The notes: generated by a model not told the origin, from the sequence alone. DNA of 39,950 bases from an uncultured Clostridiaceae bacterium (GCA_947177415.1 CAMWUK010000028.1:1-39950); one strand, 5' to 3'; shown: positions 1 to 8,052, numbered from the stretch's first letter. Made by a program: numbers and translations.

Positions 1-386
1 TACCTATATTCGATCATCTTTTGGATTAACAATAACTCTTGAGCATTACATGTAAATGGACTGATATAGTTTTTTATAACTTCTCTTTTTCTTTCCTCTT
101 CATATTCATTAAATTTTTCCTGCTTAATAATACGTTCAATAGCACGTTCTAAATAATACATTTGATTTGCTATTTTTCTCCACTCAGACCATCTTTCTTT
201 TCCTTCTCTTTCTTTCTCTTTTTCTTCAAGTAGTGCATATATTTCATTTAACATTTTTGCAATGATAGGACTTCCTGAAATATTTTCATTATTAGGTGTT
301 AAATTAAACTTTGCCTCTAATAAAGCTTTCTGTAAAGCAACTAACTCATAATAGTCATTAACATTAAAATTATTATTAGAAATCAT
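1..386 (-). CDS. Hypothetical protein, C-terminus beyond window
   Basis: An open frame runs from ATG at 386 leftward off the window, giving 128 residues with no stop. AAGGAG lies 11 nt before the ATG. The start also overlaps the stop of the preceding fragment as TAATG, which points to translational coupling. The protein is charged and probably helical, with a Glu/Lys-rich middle (about residues 50-105) and no signal peptide or membrane segment. I do not recognise the family. Its place after small immunity-like genes suggests a toxin/immunity or phage-derived cluster, but this is context only. Confidence 0.6.
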   Translation of the reverse strand, partial: MISNNNFNVNDYYELVALQKALLEAKFNLTPNNENISGSPIIAKMLNEIYALLEEKEKEREGKERWSEWRKIANQMYYLERAIERIIKQEKFNEYEEERKREVIKNYISPFTCNAQELLLIQKMIEYR

Positions 387-573
387 TAAAAATCATTCTC
401 CTTTACTACTAAAGTTGCATTTTTACTGTCTATTAATGCCCCTTCAAAAATTAATTCATTTGGTTGTGTCGCTCTGCGTGTAGTCAACTTATAATCATTT
501 TGAACAGCTAAATAAATTTAACTACATGTGTACCAACATCTGGTTTCTGTCCAATAAATATTAATCCATCCAA
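386..573 (-). pseudogene. Remnant of a small gene with a frameshift
   Basis: Two frames carry protein-like sequence in succession: one reads HLDGLIFIGQKPDVGTHVV and meets TAG near 520, the other continues as AVQNDYKLTTRRATQPNELI and ends in VVKENDF at a TAA overlapping the next start codon (TAATG at 384-388). The simplest reading is a single-nucleotide indel near 515-525 in a gene once coupled to the downstream ORF. I found no convincing start for the first part, which overlaps the end of the 561-956 gene in another frame. The family is not recognised. Confidence 0.4.
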
Positions 574-956
574 GTGACAATGTCCTTATCATCCACATGA
601 TTAATTACATATTTTTTTATTTTTCCATCAAAAAAAACCGTTATATCTTTAAAAAAACTATTATCTACTATTCTTATTAAAAAGTCCTTAACATCATTTT
701 CATTTTTCATTTTCTTAATGTAAAAATAATCGTCATGAATAATAAAATAAAAAATTGTATACCCCCTTACATCTATTTCTATATTCCCAGCATCAGGTAT
801 AATATCTGCAACATCCCATTCTGCTTCAACTAAAAATTTTTCATTATTTACGCTAGTTATACTATCTAATAACATTTCTGTATTGTACTTTTCTAGTTGA
901 AGATACAAATTGTACTGTTTTTCAAATACTTCTGTTAAAATATTTCTAATTGTCAT
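561..956 (-). CDS. Small hypothetical protein, immunity-like
   Basis: A 131-residue acidic protein. ATG at 956 follows AAGGAG with a 6-nt gap, so the start is well supported. No signal peptide or membrane helix is visible; alternating beta-prone stretches (for example IEIDVRGYTIFYFIIHDDYF, about residues 59-78) suggest a small alpha/beta cytoplasmic fold. Size, composition and the company of other short proteins fit an immunity protein of a polymorphic toxin locus. That is inference from context; no catalytic motif is seen. Confidence 0.6.
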   Translation of the reverse strand: MTIRNILTEVFEKQYNLYLQLEKYNTEMLLDSITSVNNEKFLVEAEWDVADIIPDAGNIEIDVRGYTIFYFIIHDDYFYIKKMKNENDVKDFLIRIVDNSFFKDITVFFDGKIKKYVINHVDDKDIVTWMD

Positions 957-1025
957 TTAGATTCTCCTTGGGTAAATGATAATAGGTAATGAAAAATCTC
1001 TTATATTTATAATAAAACCAGACTT

Positions 1026-1613
1026 TCATTTCATCCACCATGCTTTATCTTTCATTTCTAACGAAAAACTTTCCTCCACAAACAATGGTATATTATCGCT
1101 TATTTTTTTGATTTCCTCTGGTCTGTTTTCTAATTCTTTTCTTAATTTCTTTGCCATTTCGCTATGGTCAACAGTTTTAACAAGTTTACCATTATCAAAT
1201 ACTAATTCTTCTAAAACTTCATATGCCCACGCTCTCTGATATCCCATGTGTATATAATATTTATTTATAAAACCTTTCCCTATAAGGATTTTTCCAGTGT
1301 ATTCCATAAATATATTTATATTTCTATAAAGATGATGCCCCATATACTGAAAAGATTTCTTATCCTCTTTTTCAGGGTTTACATTATTTATTTCAGGATA
1401 ATAATCATTTTCAGAATTTATATATAAATTTTGAAGCATAATTCCTTTCATAGAGATATGATAATCGCACCAATATCCATTCCAACATGCTGAACAGCAT
1501 GCAACCGGATTTATTCCATAATCTAACGGATTAAACTGTATAGGGTTGCTAATTGCAACTATTGAATAATTATCTCCTTTATATATAAATCGATCTCCAA
1601 CTTGTGCTGTCAT
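1026..1613 (-). CDS. Hypothetical protein with a cysteine cluster
   Basis: A 195-residue protein opening with a short beta-rich segment (VGDRFIYKGDNYSIVAIS) followed at about residues 38-50 by the cluster CCSACWNGYWCDY, four cysteines within ten residues that could bind metal. The rest is mixed helix and strand with no membrane segment. ATG at 1613 is preceded by GGGAGAATTATA, an acceptable ribosome site. It lies 70 nt upstream of the 561-956 gene on the same strand and may share its transcript. I cannot name the family; an immunity-type role is a guess from the neighbourhood. Confidence 0.6.
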   Translation of the reverse strand: MTAQVGDRFIYKGDNYSIVAISNPIQFNPLDYGINPVACCSACWNGYWCDYHISMKGIMLQNLYINSENDYYPEINNVNPEKEDKKSFQYMGHHLYRNINIFMEYTGKILIGKGFINKYYIHMGYQRAWAYEVLEELVFDNGKLVKTVDHSEMAKKLRKELENRPEEIKKISDNIPLFVEESFSLEMKDKAWWMK

Positions 1614-1699
1614 TATAATTCTCCCTTTCTTCCAATAAAATCAAGTTTTCATCCATATACAACTGATGGACTGGCAAAACCAATCCACCAAGTCAGACC

Positions 1700-2143
1700 T
1701 TATATATTCCTCTTTACATTCAGTACATTCATCAGAGCTTCCTGCAATACTCTTGAAACATTAATTCCGGCATGTTCTGCTTCATAATTCAGCCAACTTG
1801 GAAGTGCCACATTTCTCCTGACAGTTTTTGTATCAACCTTTTTTCTGTACTCTGAGAAATCAACATCCACGTAGGTCAATAAACCTTTTGAAAAATCAAT
1901 ATCTTTTGTGTCCTGCTTTACTTTTTCAATCGCTACAGCTTGATCTGATGGCACAGGAAGCACTTCTTTATTATCTTCCATCGAAATTCCAGCTAAACCA
2001 ATAGCATCTCTTGCCATTTCAATAGCATCAGCTAAAGAATCTCCCTCTGTAAAAATTTCCATATCAGGAACACATACTAAAAACGGATGTTCAGATCCAT
2101 CATTTGTATTTAATATAAAAGTTGGATAAACCATTTTCATATC
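1700..2143 (-). CDS. hicB: HicB-family antitoxin
   Basis: Antitoxin half of a HicAB type II system. The N-terminal part (MKMVYPTFIL... FLVCVPDMEIFTEGDSLADA) is the HicB partial RNase H-like fold with its substrate-like loop; the C-terminal 45 residues (PSWLNYEAEHAGINVSRVL) form the ribbon-helix-helix-type DNA-binding segment that normally represses the operon. AAGGAG sits 8 nt before ATG at 2143, which is preferred over a GTG six bases upstream. The ribosome site overlaps the end of hicA, so the two were coupled. HicB looks intact (about 147 aa), but its toxin partner is interrupted, so it may now act only as an orphan regulator. Confidence 0.9.
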   Translation of the reverse strand, partial: DMKMVYPTFILNTNDGSEHPFLVCVPDMEIFTEGDSLADAIEMARDAIGLAGISMEDNKEVLPVPSDQAVAIEKVKQDTKDIDFSKGLLTYVDVDFSEYRKKVDTKTVRRNVALPSWLNYEAEHAGINVSRVLQEALMNVLNVKRNI

Positions 2144-2152
2144 ATTCACTCC

Positions 2153-2326
2153 TTATAATAATTTCCATTTTCTAAGTATCATCCTTGCCAAATTCTCATT
2201 AACTTCTTTATGTCTTGGCACTTTTTCTATATCATTACCCCTTCTATATATGTCATGATTTCCACCATGCCTTTCAAATGAAAATCAGGCATCTTCAAGC
2301 TTCTTAATCAAATCTCTTTGTTTCAT
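2153..2326 (-). pseudogene. hicA: HicA mRNA interferase with in-frame TGA
   Basis: Reading from ATG at 2326 gives MKQRDLIKKLEDA, then TGA at codon 14 (2285-2287), then FSFERHGGNHDIYRRG and PRHKEVNENLARMI to a TAA at 2153-2155. This is a HicA toxin of normal length (57 codons): a double-stranded-RNA-binding-like fold with the catalytic His in GGNHDIY and the conserved PRHKE. The TGA replaces what is usually Gly. Many other genes here end at TGA, so it is a true nonsense codon and the toxin should be lost. A good ribosome site (AGGGAGG, about 8 nt) and promoter remain upstream. Confidence 0.85.
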
Positions 2327-2349
2327 TAGTGTTCCTCCCTACAGCCTTC

Positions 2350-2378
2350 ATTATACACACTAATTACACAACCGTCAA
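2350..2378 (-). promoter_or_regulatory. SigmaA-type promoter of hicAB
   Basis: On the minus strand TTGACG (2378-2373), a 17-nt spacer and TATAAT (2355-2350) match the vegetative consensus. It lies about 25 nt upstream of the hicA ATG, so the leader is short. Confidence 0.75.
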
Positions 2379-2539
2379 TATATTTATACACAACTTTTAC
2401 ACAATAAAAATAATCTTTTATTACCAAAGTTCCTTACAAGTCCTACAAGTTACAATTCCTTTACTTATGGTTTTCCAATGTTAATCCGGCAAATTTTTAG
2501 AGATTGTTTTCACACAAAATGACACATTCTGTATTATGT

Positions 2540-2809
2540 TCAATCATTACTATCCCATATCAATTCAAATGAAACAGAATCAAATCCTACCTCTGATTCA
2601 TTTGTAATAAATGTAGTCTGTTGACCATTTCCTCTAGGTTTTGCTCCTTGATCTAATACCTCTGGTACATCCCTTGCCATCTGGATTAGTGCTTCTGCCC
2701 CTCCGTCTGCTATGCCATTTAGGATGGCTTGTGTGTTACAGTAATGCTGCCAGCTTTTCAGGTTTCCGCCCAGTGCGTCCATTACCAGTTCTTTTGTGTG
2801 CGGTTTCCG
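2540..2809 (-). pseudogene. C-terminal fragment of an unknown protein
   Basis: An open frame enters from about 2809 without a clear start (residues RKPHTKELVMDALGG) and continues to TGA at 2540. The first internal ATG at 2782 has no good ribosome site. The visible part contains NGIADGGAEALIQMARDVPE and VGFDSVSFELIWDS. Its base composition is richer in G+C than the flanks. The family is not recognised. It is joined tail-outward to a decapitated histidine kinase on the opposite strand, so a recombination or insertion endpoint near 2800-2840 is likely. Confidence 0.35.
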
Positions 2810-2834
2810 TTTCTGTCATACTGATTTTTGCTCT

Positions 2835-3408
2835 TTCCAAACCAAAAAATCTTTCGTTTACTAACATACTTTCTGTAAATTGTTTGATAAATTATATGGT
2901 TCATAAAGGACAAACACAAGGCATTTCTTTAGAAGTTTCTTTGACAGGGAATATACATTACTTTCTTGAAGAAATAATGGAAGAACAGGATTTTCTGACA
3001 CTTCTTGCAGATTTGCTTGAAAATGCTTTGATTGCCACCAGACATGGCAAAGGAACTCAAATTTTATTACATATTGGTCTTATAAATAAATGCTACTCCA
3101 TTAGCGTGTGGGATACTGGAATTCCATTTACAAAAGAAACACTTCTTCACTTTGGAAGAAAACAATATACTACCCACAAAAAAGATGGTGGCAGCGGAAT
3201 TGGTCTTATGAGTACATACGAACTATTACAAAAATATCAGGCAAGCATACAAATAGAGGAATTTATAGGTAATGAAAAGATGTATCAAAAAAAAGTTTCC
3301 ATTCTTTTTGATGGAAACTGTGAATACCATCTTCATACCAAGCGGGATAAAAAAGAACTCTCTTATCTACATCAGAGAAAAGATTTGCATATTACTTATG
3401 AAACATAA
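2835..3408 (+). pseudogene. GHKL histidine kinase, N-terminally truncated
   Basis: About 190 residues of a GHKL-type (AgrC/VirS class) sensor kinase ATP-binding domain: N-box LLADLLENALIATRHG, G1 box VWDTGIPF, G2 box GGSGIGLMSTYEL. Family members are usually above 400 residues with five to seven membrane helices before this domain. Here all the helices and most of the dimerisation/His region are gone; upstream of about 2835 the frame turns into unrelated sequence antisense to another fragment. No ribosome site or plausible start is present, and no LytTR response regulator lies nearby. I judge it non-functional. Confidence 0.75.
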
Positions 3409-3411
3409 ACC

Positions 3412-3460
3412 AACAGGGATTATTCACGTTCTGCAATATGAAGCGTAAATAATCCCTGTT
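3412..3460. terminator. Bidirectional hairpin terminator
   Basis: A 17-bp stem with one mismatch (AACAGGGATTATT.ACG at 3412-3428 pairing with 3444-3460) separates the converging kinase remnant and ABC operon; CAATTTT follows on the plus side. Confidence 0.7.
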
Positions 3461-3491
3461 CAATTTTAATATAAATCTTTATCCATACTAG

Positions 3492-4262
3492 CTACACTTT
3501 CTTTTTCTTTATAAAATAACATCCTATGCCTAACATAATCATAGACAACACCATTGTTATAACTATACTTTTTTGATAATCCTTTGGCTCTGCCACACGA
3601 ACCAAAAGTTCCCCAGAGGCTGTTAATTTTCCTGGAAAATAGTTTGCAAACTTTGGAAACATTCTTCCTACAAAGTCTACTCCAAATACTGCACTCGTTC
3701 CAAGTAAAACTCCTATATTACTATGTAAAATAGAAGACATCAATATCAACACAGCTATCATCCAAACCCCAAATATATAATAACCAAACAGAGCAAATAC
3801 AAGATGTTTTGCGACTACATTTCCCCAAAAGAAGTCATTGTAACTATAGGTAATTCCAACTGCACACCAATAAACAGCTGTCCATCCAGTAAAAAGCATG
3901 GTAGTCTTTGCTGCAAGTATTGTATAAGGATGAATCCCCTTTGTTAAGATTGGAATAAGTGTTCCTTTTTCATATTCCAGAGTTATTGTACCACTAAACA
4001 TTATTAAAAATATAATAAGTATCATACTTGCATTTTTAAAAAATTGTGTCCACGAAGTTAGATCATTTACAACTACTTTTGATACTGTCATACCCAATTC
4101 GGATAAATCCTCTGACATCATCTCTATAAGCCAGGGAGTCAGCTTTGCTATTGCTGGATTTGATATTCCAAATACCAAACAAATAATTCCAAGAATCCAT
4201 AATTTACCAGTACGGGAAATTTCCAGCCATTCCTTCTTTAAAAATTCCAAGAAAGCTCTCAT
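3492..4262 (-). CDS. ABC-2 type transporter permease
   Basis: A 256-residue integral membrane protein with about six hydrophobic segments, typical of single-polypeptide ABC-2 exporter permeases. The TLEYEKGTLIPILTKGI stretch after the second helix is the characteristic ABC-2 amphipathic motif, followed by alternating helices and a Lys-rich tail. It is the last gene of the regulator-PLDc_N-ATPase-permease operon, 53 nt after the ATPase, and should dimerise with it in the membrane. The substrate is unknown; such pairs often handle peptides or cell-envelope stressors. The layout resembles Bacillus yxlEFG. Confidence 0.85.
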   Translation of the reverse strand: MRAFLEFLKKEWLEISRTGKLWILGIICLVFGISNPAIAKLTPWLIEMMSEDLSELGMTVSKVVVNDLTSWTQFFKNASMILIIFLIMFSGTITLEYEKGTLIPILTKGIHPYTILAAKTTMLFTGWTAVYWCAVGITYSYNDFFWGNVVAKHLVFALFGYYIFGVWMIAVLILMSSILHSNIGVLLGTSAVFGVDFVGRMFPKFANYFPGKLTASGELLVRVAEPKDYQKSIVITMVLSMIMLGIGCYFIKKKKV

Positions 4263-4315
4263 TTTTCTTTCAACTCCTCTTCTTTTTCATAACAGTTCTG
4301 CTGGAGGCTGACCTG

Positions 4316-5221
4316 TTACTTCTCTTTCAGTATCTCCAAAAACAAATCCTCTAAAGTAGGTTCCAGCCACTCCATTTTCTGAATTTGAAGCTGATTTTTG
4401 GCAATATATTTCATATAAATAAAGGAATCTTCTTCACATATTTGAGTGTACTGAAGCAGGCAGGAATGAATCTGTTTTCCTTCTGGGAATGTCTGCAAAA
4501 ACTGCTTGGCATCTTTTTCATTTTCAAATAATATTTCTATTTCAGAAGTCTTATGGGAATTTTTTACTTCTTCCAAAGAACCGGATAATACAATCTTTCC
4601 CTGATTCAAAAAAGCAATATTATCACAAATTCGTTCCACATCTGTTAAAATATGTGTGGAAAATAAAACTGTAGTCTCCTCTTTAACAGAAGATAAGATA
4701 TCCAGTATTTCCTTTCTTCCAAGGGGGTCTAATGCTGATGTTGGTTCATCGCAAATTAGTAGCTTAGGTTTATGAAGAAGTGCTTGTGCAATCCCCAGAC
4801 GCTGCTTCATTCCTCTGGAAAATCCACGTATTTTCTTTTTATATGGAGATAAACCTACCATATCTAACATTTTATTTGCTCTTTTATCCACATTTTTCTT
4901 ATCTAAACCGGTAATTCTTCCACACATCATCAGATATTCTTTAGGTGTCATATATTCGTAATATTCTGGAACATCAGGCAGGTATCCAATCAAGCCATTC
5001 GTTTTATTATTTCCTGCTGTCACCTTTTTTCCATTTACCAGAATTTCGCCTGTATCTGCTGGCAGAAGACCAAGTATCATTTTCATAGTAGTTGTTTTCC
5101 CTGCTCCATTTTGTCCAATAAATCCAAAAATAGAATGTTCCGGCACCTCGAAGGACAAATTTTCAATAATTTTATGACTGCCAAAAGATTTTGAAATCCC
5201 CCTTACTGTCAACATATTCAT
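4316..5221 (-). CDS. ABC transporter ATP-binding protein
   Basis: A 301-residue cytoplasmic ATPase. Walker A GQNGAGKTTT (about residue 36), signature FSRGMKQRLGIAQA, Walker B LLICDEPTSALDP and H-loop LFSTHILTDVERICD are all present, so it should hydrolyse ATP. The last 80 residues form the extra C-terminal domain common in drug and bacteriocin exporters. Two starts are possible: ATG at 5221, only 3 nt after GAGGAG, and ATG at 5215 at 9 nt; the second is more comfortable. It follows the PLDc_N gene with no gap and precedes the permease. Confidence 0.92.
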   Translation of the reverse strand: MNMLTVRGISKSFGSHKIIENLSFEVPEHSIFGFIGQNGAGKTTTMKMILGLLPADTGEILVNGKKVTAGNNKTNGLIGYLPDVPEYYEYMTPKEYLMMCGRITGLDKKNVDKRANKMLDMVGLSPYKKKIRGFSRGMKQRLGIAQALLHKPKLLICDEPTSALDPLGRKEILDILSSVKEETTVLFSTHILTDVERICDNIAFLNQGKIVLSGSLEEVKNSHKTSEIEILFENEKDAKQFLQTFPEGKQIHSCLLQYTQICEEDSFIYMKYIAKNQLQIQKMEWLEPTLEDLFLEILKEK

Positions 5222-5422
5222 TTACTCCTCTTCCTTTCCAAGTAATAAATATAAAATTGGTCCAATAAACTCACAGCCAATAATGGTTATTAAAAGCCAT
5301 ATTCCTCTGGTGTCTCTCTTATATGTGTTATGAGTTAAAATATGACGGATTACATAGAACATCAAACCAAATTCTATAATAATGAGTGGTATTAAAAATG
5401 GTAAAATCTCTTTAATTTCCAT
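5222..5422 (-). CDS. PLDc_N (YxlE-like) small membrane protein
   Basis: A 66-residue protein with two transmembrane helices (about residues 6-28 and 43-62) separated by a basic loop (THNTYKRDTRG) and ending IGPILYLLLGKEEE. This is the PLDc_N module found alone in YxlE-type proteins; it has no phospholipase activity in this form. In Bacillus the equivalent gene sits with an ABC ATPase and permease in the operon that restrains SigY, so a membrane regulatory or accessory role is likely. AAGGAGG precedes the ATG; the start overlaps the end of the regulator gene by 11 nt, so coupling is expected. Confidence 0.85.
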   Translation of the reverse strand: MEIKEILPFLIPLIIIEFGLMFYVIRHILTHNTYKRDTRGIWLLITIIGCEFIGPILYLLLGKEEE

Positions 5423-6533
5423 GGATTTTTCCTCCTTCTAATTCCTTTTTCATTTGTTTAAATTCTTTTCTGTCACGAATATGGTCAAAGCATGGATTTG
5501 CCAAAGCTTCTATTGCACTATTCCAAATCAATTCATCTTCTCTGGGTGAACCAATATATACTTCTTCCTGTTTCATCCATTTTTCCAGTTTATTAAAATA
5601 TGCATCTCCATGCAATGCAACTTTATCTATTACCATAAGCCTATGCACATCTTTTATATATTTTTGTAACATAACAAGTGCTTTTTCATCTTTTTGGAAA
5701 ATACTATAAATAGTAGCTGCCTGATAGTGAAATTGAGCACAAATATTGGGATGTAATTCTTTCAAACCAAAGCTTTCTTCCAATTGTTCTAATCTCTTTA
5801 TTGTTTCTTCACAAACTTTCAGATTATCTATATGAATCTGTAAATATTGTATTCCACCAGACATCAGGCTCAAAAGATGCATATACATACTTGCCTGTAC
5901 TGTCTCCTCTGCCTTATCTTTCTTCTGTCCCATTAAATACCCTTGTGTTAACACACCTTCCAATTGCATATTCATCTGTTCCATGTGAACCACTTCCTCC
6001 AGAATTTCCACTACTTTTTCATATCTTCCAAGCTGAAGATTAGAAATCCCCTGAATTCCTGTGATATCTTTACAAATGTAAATATCCTTGCAATTATCTA
6101 AAACATGTTCACAAAGCTTTAAAATTTCTTCAAGTATCTCTTGTTGTTTTCCTTCTTCTGCTAACATATAATGGTTAAGCCAGAGTACACTTACTTGATA
6201 TAAAAAAGGATAACAGGAATAGTATTTTTGAACCATTTTCCGGCTCTGCTCCATAGCCTCCTCAAAAGGCATTTTTACAAAATTCTCTGCCAGTTCCCGA
6301 TACTTCCTCATAATTTGTTCTTTGCTAAGCTGGGGTTCATATCCAATTAACTCATCTATTGTTATATCAAAAAAGGCAGCAAGTTGTGGCAGGATCAATA
6401 TGTCCGGCATGCTCTGCCCATTTTCCCATTTTGATACGGAAGCTTTTGAAACTCCTACAAAATCTGCAAGTTCCTCTTGGGTTATTTTTTTCTTTCTTCT
6501 AAGAAATGCTATATTTTCTGATAATCTTAGCAT
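5412..6533 (-). CDS. XRE-family regulator with helical repeat domain
   Basis: A 373-residue protein. Residues 5-60 are a Cro/C1 helix-turn-helix (KKKITQEELADFVGVSKASV... WENGQSMPDILILPQLAAFF). The remaining 300 residues are a long alpha-helical array resembling TPR-type ligand or peptide-sensing domains of RNPP/Rgg-like regulators. GGAGGG lies 5 nt before ATG at 6533. As first gene of the operon it probably controls the downstream ABC exporter and PLDc_N gene and may be autoregulated. The signal is unknown; no small peptide gene was recognised beside it. Confidence 0.88.
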   Translation of the reverse strand: MLRLSENIAFLRRKKKITQEELADFVGVSKASVSKWENGQSMPDILILPQLAAFFDITIDELIGYEPQLSKEQIMRKYRELAENFVKMPFEEAMEQSRKMVQKYYSCYPFLYQVSVLWLNHYMLAEEGKQQEILEEILKLCEHVLDNCKDIYICKDITGIQGISNLQLGRYEKVVEILEEVVHMEQMNMQLEGVLTQGYLMGQKKDKAEETVQASMYMHLLSLMSGGIQYLQIHIDNLKVCEETIKRLEQLEESFGLKELHPNICAQFHYQAATIYSIFQKDEKALVMLQKYIKDVHRLMVIDKVALHGDAYFNKLEKWMKQEEVYIGSPREDELIWNSAIEALANPCFDHIRDRKEFKQMKKELEGGKIHGN

Positions 6534-6627
6534 GTATACCCTCCTTGTTACTTTAAGAGTAGTATTACTCTAATATTTTTCTACACCTATTCTACCAGAC
6601 AAAATAAAAATACACGATGGATTTTCT

Positions 6628-6727
6628 AGAAACTTAAAGAAAAAAAATCAACTGATAAGAAACTTTTATAACCAAAAAAGCATAGCCCAAATCAATGTAG
6701 CTATGCCTTTTCATTATTCTTTCTTTA
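6628..6727 (+). repeat. Terminator-bearing repeat, copy 1
   Basis: About 95 bp repeated at 7962-8052 and, truncated, at 7525-7570 (shared words ATCAACTGATAAGAAACTTT and CAAATCAATGTAGCTATGCC). The core is a hairpin GCATAGC (6680-6686)/GCTATGC (6700-6706) with an A-run before and CTTTT after, so it can work as a plus-strand terminator and may also act on the minus strand. Confidence 0.65.
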
Positions 6728-6853
6728 AAATAATGTGGTCGCAATTCCATTAGTTTTAGATGATGGGTTAAGACCATAAATTTTTTTCTTGACAGGCAAC
6801 GTTTTTTCCTGTATCATAAGCACTAGAAAGAAACGAAGTTTACTACCGTACAG

Positions 6854-7378
6854 CTATTGCTCATGCGGCTTGCTCGTTTCTTTTTTTGTTCTTACCAGAT
6901 CGTAAAGATAAAGTTTCCCATCCGCATCGCATCTTACAAGCATCCTCGTTGAAAAAATGTTATAACGCTTCAGATTCCCAGCTTCATCATAAACGGGTAT
7001 TCCAAATCTTGTATTATAACGATACCAGCCAAATTGTGCTTTCACCCCATGTTTGTTATTATAATCTGGATACTGTGCTTTATCCGATGCAATCTGGATA
7101 AGTTCGCCGATGGCGGGTGTAATGTTCGCTTTTGCCTTCATATTTGCTCCCTTTAATCCCTTCGTGTCATTCGAATGGCTGAACTCATCCGGGAAATCAG
7201 AACCAATATATATTTTTTCCGAGGTTTCTGATATTTCAAAATATTCTCCAATATACTCCTTCAAATACTGTTCTACTTCGTTCCAATCTACCCCTCTCCT
7301 CGACTTAAATCTTATATCATTAATAATAACTATACTCGAACCATCCAAATCTTTTATAATACTGACACTTTTATCCAT
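6854..7378 (-). CDS. Orphan nuclease-like (PBECR-type?) protein
   Basis: A 174-residue soluble protein. The second half (about residues 85-165) contains ITPAIGELIQIASDKAQYPD, a Trp/Tyr-rich GWYRYNTRFGIPVYDE segment and FSTRMLVRCDADGKLYLYDL. This arrangement recalls the small Barnase/EndoU/ColicinE5-RelE-like (PBECR) nuclease domains normally fused to the end of phage MuF or mobile-element proteins, but I cannot confirm catalytic residues by eye. GAAAGGAC precedes ATG at 7378. It stands alone, with neither the usual large carrier protein nor an obvious antitoxin beside it, so it may be a detached remnant domain. Function is tentative. Confidence 0.55.
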   Translation of the reverse strand: MDKSVSIIKDLDGSSIVIINDIRFKSRRGVDWNEVEQYLKEYIGEYFEISETSEKIYIGSDFPDEFSHSNDTKGLKGANMKAKANITPAIGELIQIASDKAQYPDYNNKHGVKAQFGWYRYNTRFGIPVYDEAGNLKRYNIFSTRMLVRCDADGKLYLYDLVRTKKETSKPHEQ

Positions 7379-7396
7379 ATATCTTGTCCTTTCATT

Positions 7397-7433
7397 ATCG
7401 TATCAGACATCTTTCGACATCTGATACGATTTT
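7397..7433. terminator. Perfect inverted repeat, terminator or operator
   Basis: Arms ATCGTATCAGA (7397-7407) and TCTGATACGAT (7420-7430) around a 12-nt loop, followed by TTTT on the plus side. It sits about 20 nt upstream of the 6854-7378 start, so it could terminate plus-strand transcription or serve as an operator for that gene. Confidence 0.5.
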
Positions 7434-7640
7434 ACCACATATATCACAATTGTACTATGATTTTTTCAGCTTTTCCTTCTCTTTCTGTTCCTGAACAATT
7501 TCGTGCAGATTCATGTTATACAGCTTATAGAAACTTAGAGAAAAAAATCAACTGATAAGAAACTTTTATTGTAACTGTTCATGGTTCCGATTTTTCTGAT
7601 AAAAATAGACAAAATTTCCAAAGACTGATACATCAAAGCT
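7434..7640. other. Intergenic debris with truncated repeats
   Basis: It contains a 19-codon minus-strand tail (7455-7514, NLHEIVQEQKEKEKLKKS) that looks like the C-terminus of a lost gene, a truncated copy of the terminator repeat (7525-7570), and one half of the palindromic repeat described below (7571-7588). No intact gene is seen. Confidence 0.5.
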
Positions 7641-7960
7641 CAAAAAGAAAGTTATGATTGACGATATTTGGATAAACCAGTCTGCCCTTGCCAAACTTAT
7701 ATAATACAACTCCCCAAAACATAACTATGCATATCCGCAATATTTATGCAGATGGGGAATTAGATGAATTTTGAACTTGTAAGGAATTCTTACAAGTTCA
7801 AACAGAGGGAAAAAGGAAGAAAAAACATTATAATTTTAAAATGATTCTCGCCATTGGCTATCGTGTCCATTCCAATGTAGAATCGAAAGGAGATAGAAGC
7901 AAATGAGGTTGATTTGTTGATTGAGGAAACAAAGCAGATAAAAGATGAAATGAGTTAGTA
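7621..7960 (+). pseudogene. RhuM-family gene remnant
   Basis: Plus-strand frames together spell a degraded RhuM (virulence RhuM/Fic-associated) N-terminal region: DDIWINQSALAKL, then after a one-base shift near 7705 NTTPQNITMHIRNIYADGEL, then an in-frame TGA at 7772-7774, then TCKEFLQVQTEGKRK and HYNFKMILAIGYRV. These are the diagnostic words of the family's DNA-binding-like domain. A further fragment (EVDLLIEETKQIKDEM, about 7907-7954) may be its C-terminus, joined by a deletion. There is no start signal and at least two disabling changes. Confidence 0.7.
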
Positions 7961-7961
7961 T

Positions 7962-8052
7962 GAAATAAATCAACCGGCAAGAAACTTTTATAACAAAAAA
8001 AGCATAGCTCAAATCAATGTAGCTATGCCTTTTCATTGTTCTTTCTATTATT
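7962..8052 (+). repeat. Terminator-bearing repeat, copy 3
   Basis: Copy of 6628-6727; stem GCATAGCT (8002-8009)/AGCTATGC (8021-8028) with CTTTT following. It is directly joined to the palindrome at 8053-8080. Confidence 0.6.

Noticed and set aside
2153..7774. Possible reassigned TGA codon (internal TGA in HicA and in the RhuM remnant).
   Set aside because: Many intact genes here stop at TGA, for example the response regulator, the capsid gene and the phage tail terminator, and the RhuM remnant also has a frameshift. Simple decay explains both.
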